Part shown: piece after piece, positions 16,770 to 24,948 of the stretch
How the letters are laid out: every line of letters begins with the position of its first letter
How positions within the stretch are numbered: position 1 is the stretch's first letter
Virus record (IMG/VR): IMGVR_UViG_3300012931_000028
Location: 1 to 50,924 of that record
Source: a virus
Reading direction: 5' to 3' (one strand)
DNA: 50,924 nucleotides
The notes under the pieces: model-generated
What the model was told of the DNA's origin: nothing
Database searches by the model: none
The model's input: only the letters and a program-made list of their open reading frames with translations
Translations under genes and position numbers: made by a program

Positions 16770-16785
16770 CAAAGGAGATTGTATA

Positions 16786-16980
16786 ATGAAGATCGAACGC
16801 GCATTTATAAATTGGTCGATTGGTGTGCCTTCAAGCAACGCAACAATAGATGTTCCCGGATTGGGTTCGGTCGAAATAAAAAATTTCCTGTCCGATGAAA
16901 CGAGAAAAATAATTGAAAACGAAGCGATTCTTTCACTTCGTCAACGTATGGGATTTGTTGAAAATTTTCAAGAAAAATAA
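16786..16980 (+). CDS. Small protein, unknown
   Basis: 64 residues with strong aaaggag ribosome site. Beta-rich start (MKIERAFINWSIGVPSSNAT) and a helical second half. Unknown. Confidence 0.5.
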   Translation: MKIERAFINWSIGVPSSNATIDVPGLGSVEIKNFLSDETRKIIENEAILSLRQRMGFVENFQEK

Positions 16981-17037
16981 TTAAAGTAATTATGTCTCTC
17001 TCCGATACTATAATTAAATAATAAAAGGAGAAACAAA

Positions 17038-17208
17038 ATGAAAAAATGCACGATTTGCGAAGAGGTAATCAGCGAAAAGAATAACGGGTTTTCCGATTTG
17101 CTGGACAATTCCGAAAGAAAGAGACTCCTGAGCTTGAATAAAAAACAGACAATTTGCACAGAATGTAAATATACGGTTATGGCGCTCGCCATAATATCGC
17201 CCTTTTAA
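17038..17208 (+). CDS. CxxC...CxxC zinc-finger mini-protein
   Basis: 56 residues: KKCTICEEVI and ICTECKYTV, separated by a charged helix. A two-knuckle zinc module. The last codons and stop are embedded in the terminator at 17193. Ribosome site aaaggag. Confidence 0.6.
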   Translation: MKKCTICEEVISEKNNGFSDLLDNSERKRLLSLNKKQTICTECKYTVMALAIISPF

Positions 17209-17225
17209 GGGGCGATATTTTTTTT
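17193..17225 (+). terminator. Rho-independent terminator
   Basis: Stem AATATCGCC / GGCGATATT with further inner pairs, followed by a T run. It overlaps the end of the zinc-finger gene and closes the small-gene operon before a new promoter. Confidence 0.88.
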
Positions 17226-17244
17226 AAAAAAATAAAGAAATGTG

Positions 17245-17273
17245 TTGACAAAGACAAGACAATTTATTATTGT
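17245..17273 (+). promoter_or_regulatory. Strong sigma70-type promoter
   Basis: TTGACA (17245-17250), 17-bp spacer, TATTGT (17268-17273). The same -35/17/-10 TATTGT combination recurs at 41619. Direct GACAA repeats fill the spacer and could bind a regulator. Confidence 0.75.
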
Positions 17274-17302
17274 CTATTTATCAGAAGGAAAGGGGAATTA
17301 AA

Positions 17303-17689
17303 TTGAATACCGAACAGAATTTCAAAAAAGGAAATGTGATTTACCGGGCAAGTGCTTGGAACCATCGTATTGGAGTACAAAGATACCCACTTCGCGATTG
17401 CAAAGAAATAGCATCCGATATTTATAATATTGAAAAACTCGTGGTTGCTTCATGTGGGCCGCGTCAAATGTATGCAATGCTCTACAATGATGGATCGAAC
17501 AAGCGTGAAGCGTTTTATCGCTGCGCCTGGGACACCATGCCCGAATGGAAAGGAAAATTCCCTTACATGTTCCATACAGAAGAAGAAGCACAAGCGCAAA
17601 TCGAAGAATGGCGCTCCAGTGATACTCATGTAACTCCGGAATACAGAATAGAATACCACCAAGGCGTTACTCAGAAAACTTGGAAATAG
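17303..17689 (+). CDS. Protein of unknown function
   Basis: 128 residues from a TTG start preceded by ggaaagggg at proper spacing; a start further upstream would overlap the -10 box. The sequence LNTEQNFKKGNVIYRASAWN has a beta-rich feel, and EEEAQAQIEEWRSSDTHVTP suggests a final helix. First gene of a new transcription unit; function not recognised. Confidence 0.5.
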   Translation: MNTEQNFKKGNVIYRASAWNHRIGVQRYPLRDCKEIASDIYNIEKLVVASCGPRQMYAMLYNDGSNKREAFYRCAWDTMPEWKGKFPYMFHTEEEAQAQIEEWRSSDTHVTPEYRIEYHQGVTQKTWK

Positions 17690-17700
17690 GGGAGAAGATA

Positions 17701-17866
17701 TGAAAAAATCAGAAAAAACTTAATGTGTCTTTTCGCAAGCTATTTAATAAAGGTCTATGAGGAAAACGGGAATACAATCCAGAATTATTCACAGAGTATT
17801 ATGCTCCCGGACCTAACCGAAACAGAATACAAGACACTCAAAAAACTTTCAGAATGGGATGTATGA
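17701..17866 (+). pseudogene. Small protein with a frame break at A6
   Basis: A strong ribosome site (ggggagaag) precedes ATG 17701, but that frame stops after MKKSEKT. The -1 frame from the A6 run (17713-17718) gives NLMCLFASYLIKVYEENG and ends at 17866. An independent start at ATG 17723 (47 residues) exists but has no ribosome site. One missing A or a -1 slip would join the two parts. Confidence 0.4.
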
Positions 17867-18051
17867 ACCCCAAGGTTAAATATAAGCGCCGAATCCCTGA
17901 TCTTGCCGGGCGCTGCGATGATTGCGGAAAGCCAATAAAAAAGGGAAAAGGGGTGTTTATCGGGTTTAAGTATTTCGGCATTGATGAAGTGCTTGAAGGA
18001 ATGTACGGATCAGATTGTGCAAAAAAATATAAGGTTGAAAAAGGGGAATGA
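17863..18051 (+). CDS. Zinc-binding small protein
   Basis: 62 residues from MNPKVKYKRRIPDLAG; the ATGA overlaps the previous stop. CDDCGKPIKKGKG, then GIDEVLEGMYGSDCAKKY, give three Cys in a treble-clef-like arrangement. The older in-frame ATG at 17854 lacks a ribosome site. Confidence 0.5.
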   Translation: MNPKVKYKRRIPDLAGRCDDCGKPIKKGKGVFIGFKYFGIDEVLEGMYGSDCAKKYKVEKGE

Positions 18052-18320
18052 AAATGAGAATAGGAATTTTTGAAATAATAGTAATTGTTCATTATAAGAA
18101 AAAAACTCCAATTGAAGCCTATGTCGTGAATTGTTTAAAAAAAATAAAAAAAGATGAAACACTCTCTTCGAAATGGAAGCTTCTTGCGGTAAAAGAAGTA
18201 AAGGAAAAATTCGAAATGGGAGTCCAGGAATCAAAATATTTAGTAGAAAAAACAAATCACGATTACAAGATATTCGAAGATAAATATTTCGAAAATCTAA
18301 TTTCTGGAGGCAGGGAATGA
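18048..18320 (+). CDS. Small helical protein, unknown
   Basis: 90 residues, ATGA overlap with the previous gene. The hydrophobic N-terminus (MKMRIGIFEIIVIVHYKK) is too short for a clear membrane span. The rest is Lys/Glu-rich helix. Unknown. Confidence 0.45.
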   Translation: MKMRIGIFEIIVIVHYKKKTPIEAYVVNCLKKIKKDETLSSKWKLLAVKEVKEKFEMGVQESKYLVEKTNHDYKIFEDKYFENLISGGRE

Positions 18321-18490
18321 AGCTGATTAAAAACCCAAATCCAGGAAACAAGTGGTTTTTTTGTGCTGATTGCCACAAGACATTTCGAAAAGATGAATGG
18401 TACTTGATGAATGATCATCGCGAATACACCGGGCATGAGATTCAGGAAATTGGTCCGGCTCCACATATAACAGTCGAAGGTAAAAAATGA
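18318..18490 (+). pseudogene. Zinc-finger protein with a frame break at T6
   Basis: ATG 18318 has a strong site (ggaggcaggg) and reads MKLIKNPNPGNKWFF, then goes out of frame at T6 (18357-18362). The -1 frame reads on as CADCHKTFRKDEWYLMNDHR to 18490, a plausible Cys2His2-like finger. A GTG at 18353 in the second frame is an alternative start. A missing T is the simplest cause. Confidence 0.5.
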
Positions 18491-20298
18491 AGACTTTTGG
18501 TTTTGGCGAGGAAAGGGGAGATTGCCACATTGTCAATGCTCAAAATATTGATGTGGCAATTAAAATTTTTAAAATAGAAGTGCTTTATCCTGAACAATAT
18601 GTATCAAAAAAATTCGTAAAAAAATACAAATATAATCATAATCTCAAAATAAATGAATACGAATTTAAAAATAATCCACAAATAAAAATTTATGCTGTAG
18701 ACGAAGATCATAATTATAAATTTATAAAAAATATTTCGTTATATGATTGCATCAATGTAGAATATTCTTCTGGAAAAATAAATTCAAATCTGCTCACATA
18801 CGAAAAGAATAGCAATGAAGAAGAAGATGAAAAACAAGAAGTGTTTGATGTTGCAATTATAAATGAAGACATAGAACAAAAAGATATTACTCAGTATAAC
18901 AAAGTTGAACTTCGAAAAATAAATTCTGCTCTTGTTAAAAAAATGGCGGAATTGGAGGCAGCCAGGTATGAATTAAAAGAGATGCAGCAAAAACTTCAAG
19001 TGGAACTTAAACAAAAAACAAAGATGCTTTATATCATTGAAACGTACCTTGGCATCAATGAAGAAGTATATAGGTTGCAAGAAGGAAAACCAGCACCGGA
19101 AAAAGAGCCCCTTACTATATTCCAATTGAAACTTTATATGGACGAAGAGATAGGACTGTGGGACGACCAGGGATTAGATTATACGGAAATAGAACAATTT
19201 GACAAATGGTTATTAAAAGACAAAAAATATAAAACTTTTTTGCATAAAGAACAATCCATATGCGCTTTTCAAGTACGCAGGAATGAAAAGGATTATGGTG
19301 ATCCTTTCGAAAATATGCAAAATTATTACAACAAAATGACTTATTTTTTAATACGAAATGGAGAAAATCTTTATCGTATATGGAGCGATGTTAATATACC
19401 GGAGAAAATGTTTCCAACACTTTCCGAATATGATAATATAATGAATGATGATTGGAACAAAAATTCTACAGAAAGAGCAAAAAAAGAAATTCAAAAAAAG
19501 CATGAACATTACATGTATGGGATGATAGCTGTACAGGGAATGATCGAAAGAACCGATGTATTTAATTCATACTTGAAAACGGTTAATCTTTTGAAAATTA
19601 ATGGATTTACTGAAGAGCAAGTACATTTAATTCGTGATGGAGAATCAAATACTTTTATTACTGATGGACAATTAACTTGGTATGAATTTTTGAAAAAAAA
19701 CCAAAAATCTATTTCTCTTGGAACAAGGGTCGTTGTCCTTGAACGTCAATATTCATCGAAAAAAGATAACCAAGACTGGAGAACTGCTCCATTTTATTTT
19801 GATAGTCCGAAATTAGATACATTGTATCAGGTAGAAAAAACAAAAGAAACTCACCCTGAAGAGGTTGGAGGATATTGGGGAGCACGTATAATGATTTATT
19901 TCAAACCAAATAATAGATATTATTTTGATGATGAAGAAAAAAAGCATAGAAGAATTCCATTCAGAATGGATGAAAGTGAAGTAATAAATTATGATGCGAT
20001 TACTCTTGAAGAATGTGAATACTATGAAAAAAACAGACTTGAAAGAAAAAATTACATAAGAATTCTCCCAGTGATCCATTGGATAAAAAAACTTAAAGAA
20101 GAAGAAAGAAGAGTTGAAGACGAATTTATTAAATTTATAAATGGAAAAATTGGAAATAAATTTTCTGAAAAAAAAATAAGAAATGCTGTTCAATGGTGGA
20201 AATTAAAAAATAAATGGAAAAGAGACGTTTTAGACGATGGGAGCAAGGCGGTGAGAATGGTCATTAGAAAGTTAAACAACCAGGATATAAAGAAATGA
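18487..20298 (+). CDS. Large orphan protein with central coiled coil
   Basis: 603 residues, the largest unassigned protein here. Order: an N-terminal alpha/beta part of about 110 residues that opens like a small ligand- or protein-binding domain, an acidic linker (NSNEEEDEKQE), and a coiled coil about residues 140-185 (KINSALVKKMAELEAARYEL). Then comes a long alpha/beta region with WSDVNIPEKMF and YWGARIMIYFKPNNRYYFDD, and a basic C-terminus (WWKLKNKWKRD). No membrane span, no nucleotide-binding motif and no Cys clusters. Overlaps the preceding gene by 4 bp. Function not recognised. Confidence 0.6.
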   Translation: MKTFGFGEERGDCHIVNAQNIDVAIKIFKIEVLYPEQYVSKKFVKKYKYNHNLKINEYEFKNNPQIKIYAVDEDHNYKFIKNISLYDCINVEYSSGKINSNLLTYEKNSNEEEDEKQEVFDVAIINEDIEQKDITQYNKVELRKINSALVKKMAELEAARYELKEMQQKLQVELKQKTKMLYIIETYLGINEEVYRLQEGKPAPEKEPLTIFQLKLYMDEEIGLWDDQGLDYTEIEQFDKWLLKDKKYKTFLHKEQSICAFQVRRNEKDYGDPFENMQNYYNKMTYFLIRNGENLYRIWSDVNIPEKMFPTLSEYDNIMNDDWNKNSTERAKKEIQKKHEHYMYGMIAVQGMIERTDVFNSYLKTVNLLKINGFTEEQVHLIRDGESNTFITDGQLTWYEFLKKNQKSISLGTRVVVLERQYSSKKDNQDWRTAPFYFDSPKLDTLYQVEKTKETHPEEVGGYWGARIMIYFKPNNRYYFDDEEKKHRRIPFRMDESEVINYDAITLEECEYYEKNRLERKNYIRILPVIHWIKKLKEEERRVEDEFIKFINGKIGNKFSEKKIRNAVQWWKLKNKWKRDVLDDGSKAVRMVIRKLNNQDIKK

Positions 20299-20335
20299 CC
20301 TTAGAAAATAAGCAAAATAAACCGAAAAAAGGCGC

Positions 20336-20364
20336 TTGACAAGACAATATAAAAATACGATCCT
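20336..20364 (+). promoter_or_regulatory. Possible promoter, good -35 only
   Basis: TTGACA (20336-20341) followed after 17 bp by GATCCT, a poor -10; other spacings give TACGAT. Placement in the gap before the exonuclease pair supports a promoter, but the -10 is unclear. Confidence 0.35.
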
Positions 20365-20385
20365 ATGCCAATACTGGAGGCAATT

Positions 20386-20508
20386 ATGAAAATTTTTATT
20401 TTCAGCCTTTTGTTTTTCTTTCTCGGCTGGTCCCTGCACAAATTGCATATCTTGATACGCCAGCCAAAGCACCACGATGTAAAATCTATTTTATTCAAGG
20501 TGGAATAA
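20386..20508 (+). CDS. Membrane-anchored mini-protein
   Basis: 40 residues: MKIFIFSLLFFFLGWSLHKL is a signal-anchor helix, then a short His-rich polar tail. Strong ggagg site. Ends on the first base of the exonuclease start codon. Confidence 0.45.
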   Translation: MKIFIFSLLFFFLGWSLHKLHILIRQPKHHDVKSILFKVE

Positions 20509-21086
20509 TGAAAAAAATATTATGGATGGACACGGAGACGACCGGGCTTGATCCTACGTTGCACTCGATTATTGAAATTGCAGGGATCATAGATATAGAT
20601 GGAACGCCAAAGCAATATTTCGATTTATTCGTATCTCCTCACCCCGATTTTGAAATTGATGAAAAGGCATGCGCGATACATGGAAACACAATCGATGAAA
20701 TGCACGAATTCCCAAAAATACCAATTGTCCATAAACAATTGCTTGCGATATTCGGGGAGTTTGTGGATAAATTCAACAAGCTCGATAAATTCATAATCGC
20801 CGGGCAAAATATCAAGTTTGATCTTGACATGCTTTCTCATTTCTTCATGCGCCAGGGCGATTCTTACCTTGGAAGCTGGATAGATTTCAAAAAGCGCATT
20901 GAGCTATACGACATAACGAAGGCGCTGCAATCTCTAGGATTCATTGAGTCTGATTCTCTTAGCTTGGGGCCAATCTGTAAAGAATTTGGGGTCAAGCTAA
21001 AAGCGCATAATGCTGCATCAGACATTGCGGCAACGCGAGAAGTTTATTACAAAATAATAAATAATTTGAAATGGGAGAAGCAATAA
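20508..21086 (+). CDS. DnaQ-like DEDDh 3'-5' exonuclease
   Basis: 192 residues. ExoI is WMDTETTGLDP (about residues 6-16), ExoII is AGQNIKFDLDML (about 98-109), and ExoIII is HNAASDIAAT (about 168-177, His and Asp). Full catalytic set D, E, D, H, D. A single-domain proofreading or repair exonuclease, probably partner of the primase-polymerase encoded 0.5 kb downstream. Confidence 0.88.
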   Translation: MKKILWMDTETTGLDPTLHSIIEIAGIIDIDGTPKQYFDLFVSPHPDFEIDEKACAIHGNTIDEMHEFPKIPIVHKQLLAIFGEFVDKFNKLDKFIIAGQNIKFDLDMLSHFFMRQGDSYLGSWIDFKKRIELYDITKALQSLGFIESDSLSLGPICKEFGVKLKAHNAASDIAATREVYYKIINNLKWEKQ

Positions 21087-21087
21087 G

Positions 21088-21498
21088 ATGGATAGCAGGG
21101 GACGGGAAGCAATAAAAAGATATCGCAACAGCACAGACAAAGACGGCTACGATACAGTATCATTGACGTTAAGCTATTATCTAATATCTTTTTTGGAAGA
21201 AAAAATAAAAGAAGAATCAGACAGAAACATGAGCCGATTTGTAGAAGAGCATGTTTCGAAATTCATGCCAAAATTCAAAGAACCGATACCGAAAAGAAGG
21301 CCATACGGAACGAAACCAGACAAAAAAACTTTTACATTCACAAAAGCTTTTGTTTCATCCGTAAAAAAACGTGGCGGAGGAATGAGCTTTTTTATCGAAA
21401 CCATCTTGGCAAAAGAATTTTCGCTCTCACTGGAGAAAAAAGAAACAATCAACAATCCAGATGAAGGCGAGACTCTTCCTGTAAAAAACAAAAAATAA
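21088..21498 (+). CDS. Basic protein, unknown
   Basis: 136 residues. Helical N-terminal part (SYYLISFLEEKIKEESDRNM), then KRRPYGTKPDKKTFTFTKAF and MSFFIETILAKEF. A duplicated strand-helix pattern could be two ribbon-helix-helix units (inference). Sits between exonuclease and primase. Confidence 0.5.
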   Translation: MDSRGREAIKRYRNSTDKDGYDTVSLTLSYYLISFLEEKIKEESDRNMSRFVEEHVSKFMPKFKEPIPKRRPYGTKPDKKTFTFTKAFVSSVKKRGGGMSFFIETILAKEFSLSLEKKETINNPDEGETLPVKNKK

Positions 21499-21547
21499 TT
21501 TTCTATTACATTCTTGCCTCATTGTTTCAAAATAAAGGATTGGTGTA

Positions 21548-23698
21548 ATGGAAAATTACATAGAAAAATATATTTCTCAAAAAATAAAAATCTTTGCATG
21601 TAATGCCGACAAGACACCGGCAATAAGCGCGGGATTTTACGGCGCAACCACTGACCCCGCAACGCTCAAGGTTCAATTCAAACACCCCGAAACCATGCTC
21701 ATAGGCATGCCAACCGGAAACATGAACGGTCTGGTGGTCATCGATATTGACGTGAACAAGGAAGGGGATATCCGCACGGTCGATGAATTGCTGGAGGCGC
21801 TACAAGAATTCGGGGAAATTCCAGATACCTTTCAAACACAGACCCCAAGCGGAGGGCGGCACCTTTGGTTCACGGTCCCTTACACAAAGCTTTCATCCTC
21901 CAGGAGATTTTTCGCAAAAGATTTGCCGATTGATATTCGGGCAAATGGTGGTTATGCATGTGTTCCCGATGGGAAAAAATACATAGTTTATGATGACTAC
22001 GAGGGGATTGATATTGATAATATCAAAATCCGTTGTAAGGAATTGCCTGAATGGATTACGAATTATAAAAAATCAGCATTATCTACTCAGCAAGAAACCG
22101 GAGAATTGATACCACCAGAAGAAGTGCGCGAAATACGTTCAGCGCTCTCTTTCTTGAGTTCAGATGATCGTGATCTTTGGATTCGAATTGGAATGGCGCT
22201 GAAGAGCACCGGCGCTGCAAACGCTCGCGGCCTTTGGGATGAATGGAGCGAAAAGTCAGACAAATACAAACCGAAGGACCAGGAGCAGCGATGGAATGGC
22301 CTCAGACCCCGCGATATCGACGTTGCTACAGTTTTTTATGAAGCAAAAAAAGCGGGATGGACAACGACATATGAAAAAAGAAATGAAAAAAAACCAATAC
22401 CATCGACAACCATAATACCAAGAAATATTCAGCAAGAATATAATAAAAAAATATACGAACGAAAACCATTTCCAAAAGAATTGCTCAATCCTCCGGGACT
22501 TGTGGGCGAACTTGTAAATTATATAAATGAACGATCAATAAAAGAGCAACCGATCTATGCCCTTGCGGCAAGTCTATGCGCCGTTGGAGCGCTGGAAGGG
22601 AGAAAAATACAAACTGAAACCGGCACCAGGACTAATATTTATTGCTTGGGAGTCGGCCCGTCCGGGAGCGGAAAAGATGCCGCGAGGAAAGCGATAAAGG
22701 ACTGTTTTCATTTTGCCGGGTGTGGCGATATGGCGAGCGTTGAAGATGTTGCCAGTGACGCGGCAATATCGACAGCACTACAAAAAGAGCCATCACAAGT
22801 TTTCCTGCTAGATGAAATAGGACGTTTCCTTAAAACAACGCAGCATGCAAGCAAGTCTCCTCATTTGTATAATATAGTTTCTGTTATTTTAAAATTATAT
22901 AGCTCAAGTACGGGCGTTTATTATGGGAAAATATATGCAGAAAAGGATCGGGTAAAAATAGATAATCCGAATTTATGCATTTATGGAACAACGGTCCCTG
23001 AAGTTTTATATAAGGGATTGACGTTTGAAAATATAACAGACGGTTTTCTTTCCAGGATGCTTATATTCGAAAGTGAAGACCCTGATCCAGAAAAGAAAAG
23101 TAGAAAAAATCTTACAAAAAAACCTCCGCAATATTTGACAGAAAAAATTTCAAAGCTTCACAAAAAGGAGACTAACAATCATGCTGTTGGCAATCTTGAT
23201 CAAATAAATGTCGATCCGCAAATAGTTCCAATAAATGAAAATGCGATAGAAATAATAAAAGATTTTGACAAATATATACGAGAATATAGAAATGAATTAA
23301 GGGAGCAAAATAGAGTAGATACAATATACAACAGGACTTCGCAAATCGCGGAACAAGTGGCGCTGATTCTTGCGGGGGGAATAAATATCGATGAACCAGT
23401 GATAACCGAAAAAGAAATAATATACGGAGTGCAATTGGTAAAATATTTAAGCGACAATATGCTTTATATTGCCGAAAATTTTGTTGCCGATAATGAATAC
23501 CATCATTCCGTAAAAGAAATTTTGAAAATAATTCGTAACCATGGGAAAATATCGATGACTGAACTTACGAGAAAAACACAGCAATTACAGGGTTTTGCCA
23601 GGAACGACATGATTGAAACACTGAAGGGATCAGAGCAAATAATGGAATGTTCCGAGGGAACTGGAGTAAATAAAAAAAGAATATTTGTGGCGGTATAA
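21548..23698 (+). CDS. Primase-polymerase fused to a DUF3987-type helicase
   Basis: 716 residues. The N-terminal AEP/PrimPol domain (about 1-180) has the metal-binding LVVIDIDV motif, SGGRHLWF and a nucleotide-binding DIRANGGYACVPDG. A PriCT-like helical part follows (SSDDRDLWIRIGMALKSTG to DIDVATVFYEAKKAGW). A DUF3987/SF3-like ATPase domain comes next, with Walker A GVGPSGSGKDAARK, Walker B VFLLDEIGRF and a sensor in CIYGTTVPE. A winged-helix-like end closes it (HGKISMTELTRKTQQLQG). Probably the main replicative initiator of the phage. Confidence 0.87.
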   Translation: MENYIEKYISQKIKIFACNADKTPAISAGFYGATTDPATLKVQFKHPETMLIGMPTGNMNGLVVIDIDVNKEGDIRTVDELLEALQEFGEIPDTFQTQTPSGGRHLWFTVPYTKLSSSRRFFAKDLPIDIRANGGYACVPDGKKYIVYDDYEGIDIDNIKIRCKELPEWITNYKKSALSTQQETGELIPPEEVREIRSALSFLSSDDRDLWIRIGMALKSTGAANARGLWDEWSEKSDKYKPKDQEQRWNGLRPRDIDVATVFYEAKKAGWTTTYEKRNEKKPIPSTTIIPRNIQQEYNKKIYERKPFPKELLNPPGLVGELVNYINERSIKEQPIYALAASLCAVGALEGRKIQTETGTRTNIYCLGVGPSGSGKDAARKAIKDCFHFAGCGDMASVEDVASDAAISTALQKEPSQVFLLDEIGRFLKTTQHASKSPHLYNIVSVILKLYSSSTGVYYGKIYAEKDRVKIDNPNLCIYGTTVPEVLYKGLTFENITDGFLSRMLIFESEDPDPEKKSRKNLTKKPPQYLTEKISKLHKKETNNHAVGNLDQINVDPQIVPINENAIEIIKDFDKYIREYRNELREQNRVDTIYNRTSQIAEQVALILAGGINIDEPVITEKEIIYGVQLVKYLSDNMLYIAENFVADNEYHHSVKEILKIIRNHGKISMTELTRKTQQLQGFARNDMIETLKGSEQIMECSEGTGVNKKRIFVAV

Positions 23699-23726
23699 TT
23701 TTTTCAAAAAGTGAGTAAAAAAATAC

Positions 23727-23755
23727 TTGCTTTTTATCTTGTCATTTTATACTGT
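23727..23755 (+). promoter_or_regulatory. Candidate promoter of the structured RNA
   Basis: TTGCTT (23727-23732), 17-bp spacer, TACTGT (23750-23755); an overlapping TATACT at 23748 is an alternative -10. The predicted start near 23762 coincides with the first helical segment of the RNA. Confidence 0.45.
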
Positions 23756-23761
23756 CTTTCT

Positions 23762-24150
23762 TGTATCCGGGAGATTTGAAGATGTGAACCATTTTTTTGG
23801 TGATCCCCCGATAAGAGAACCTTAAGAATGTGGTGAAACAGGCACAGTTTCATCCGGGAGTGAATCTCGTTTTTGAGCGAGCACTTCTTGGCCCCAAGAC
23901 TTTTAAGATACCGGGCCGCAACCTGTAAAGCTGGCTGGACAGAGTGCAACCAGGGCGTGACCATCAAGTCTGAAATCGCGGTGGAGACACGGGAATTGCC
24001 TGTGATCAATGAAGTCGTGAAAGTAAAAGATGGGGCTTGCCTGTGAAGCCGAAATCCATGGTTAGTGATAAGTGAAACGCTTATCCAAGAGAGTGGAAAT
24101 TTCGAAACAGGATTCCCGAAAGGGAAAAAATAATGCGAGGCAAAACGCAC
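23762..24150 (+). ncRNA. Large structured noncoding RNA, class unknown
   Basis: About 390 nt with no credible + strand ORF, visibly richer in G+C than the flanking genes and packed with hairpins. Examples: GTGAAAC/GTTTCAT (23833-23852), AGTG..CTCG/CGAG..CACT (23859-23885), CACGGG/CCTGTG (23988-24004), GGCTT/AAGCC (24033-24049), GATAAG/CTTATC (24067-24085), and TTCCC-GAAA-GGGAA (24113-24126). The last hairpin TGCG/CGCA (24134-24149) holds the only Shine-Dalgarno-like GAGG of the next gene in its loop. It lacks a group II domain V and the usual RNase P, tmRNA or group I core. It could be a free-standing phage RNA or a large cis-regulator. Confidence 0.6.
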
Positions 24151-24151
24151 G

Positions 24152-24712
24152 ATGGAAATCTTAGAATTTAAAAAAATTCCATTTAGAGAAAATGAGGATT
24201 TCAATCTTGTTTATTTCGCATGTCGTGCAACCTCCAGAACAAGCGCAAAAAAAATATTTCATTATATCGCAAGCGATGGTGAAAAAATTTTCGGGTCGGA
24301 CGGCCATCAATTACATATTTCAAAAATTAAATTAAATCCAGGAATGTATTACGTCATAAAATGCAATAAAAGAGAAATACAATTGCATTATGAGGGGATC
24401 GATACGGCAGGGACCGTAAAATATCCTAATACGCAAATCATAATAGATGAAACACTCAAAAAAATAAAAACCATAAAACCAATAAATGTTTCATTTACCT
24501 CATTCAAAAAAGTTTCAGATTATTGTTGTATAATCCGAAACATATCTCCGGGAATGACGAAAGAGGGGCGCGGAATTGATGTGAAATATCTTGATAACAT
24601 GGGAATGGATGATTGGAATTTTTTTGATACCAAAGAAAATACAGTATATTTTGAAAATCACAGCAAAACAAAATCAGCAATAATTGCAATTTCAAGGATA
24701 CATGAAATATGA
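24152..24712 (+). CDS. Possible sliding-clamp-like protein
   Basis: 186 residues. FHYIASDGEKIFGSDGHQLHIS resembles the SDG/ATDG-H-R-L signature in the N-terminal half of DnaN-type clamps, and the strand pattern continues with YYVIKCNKREIQLHYEG. It is much shorter than a full clamp (about 370), so one or one and a half domains at most. A replication location supports the idea, but it remains tentative. Its ribosome site seems buried in the hairpin at the end of the structured RNA. Confidence 0.4.
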   Translation: MEILEFKKIPFRENEDFNLVYFACRATSRTSAKKIFHYIASDGEKIFGSDGHQLHISKIKLNPGMYYVIKCNKREIQLHYEGIDTAGTVKYPNTQIIIDETLKKIKTIKPINVSFTSFKKVSDYCCIIRNISPGMTKEGRGIDVKYLDNMGMDDWNFFDTKENTVYFENHSKTKSAIIAISRIHEI

Positions 24713-24948
24713 TCACGAAACCAAATGTCACTCAAATGCGCAATGATTTTGAAGCACTCCAGCACTACGTTCAACAGAAAATCACTTATTACACAACACG
24801 CCATGACCCGGTTTATAGCCAGGCCGCGCTTGCGAAAGCTATTGGAGTTAAGCCCAAGACCGTATTGTTTGGGCTTGAACTCTCAGATAATATGAGTTGG
24901 AAAAAATGGATGGAGCTTGCTGAAGGGCTGGAGGGATTAAATGAGTAG
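24709..24948 (+). CDS. Helix-turn-helix protein
   Basis: 79 residues. YSQAALAKAIGVKPKTVLFGLELSDNMSWKKWMEL has the Cro/C1-type pattern: helix 2 SQAALAKAIG, turn, recognition helix PKTVLFGLE. Probably a small DNA-binding regulator and a candidate to bind one of the operator families in this window. Overlaps both neighbours by a few bases. Confidence 0.6.
   Translation: MITKPNVTQMRNDFEALQHYVQQKITYYTTRHDPVYSQAALAKAIGVKPKTVLFGLELSDNMSWKKWMELAEGLEGLNE

Noticed and set aside
23762-24150. Group II or group I self-splicing intron
   Set aside because: No GUGYG start, no domain V hairpin, no group I P7 core, and the flanking genes are separate proteins rather than two halves of one.
23734-24204. 156-codon minus-strand ORF
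   Set aside because: It is antisense to the structured RNA and its translation has no domain-like pattern or ribosome site. It is open only because the RNA lacks stops on that strand.
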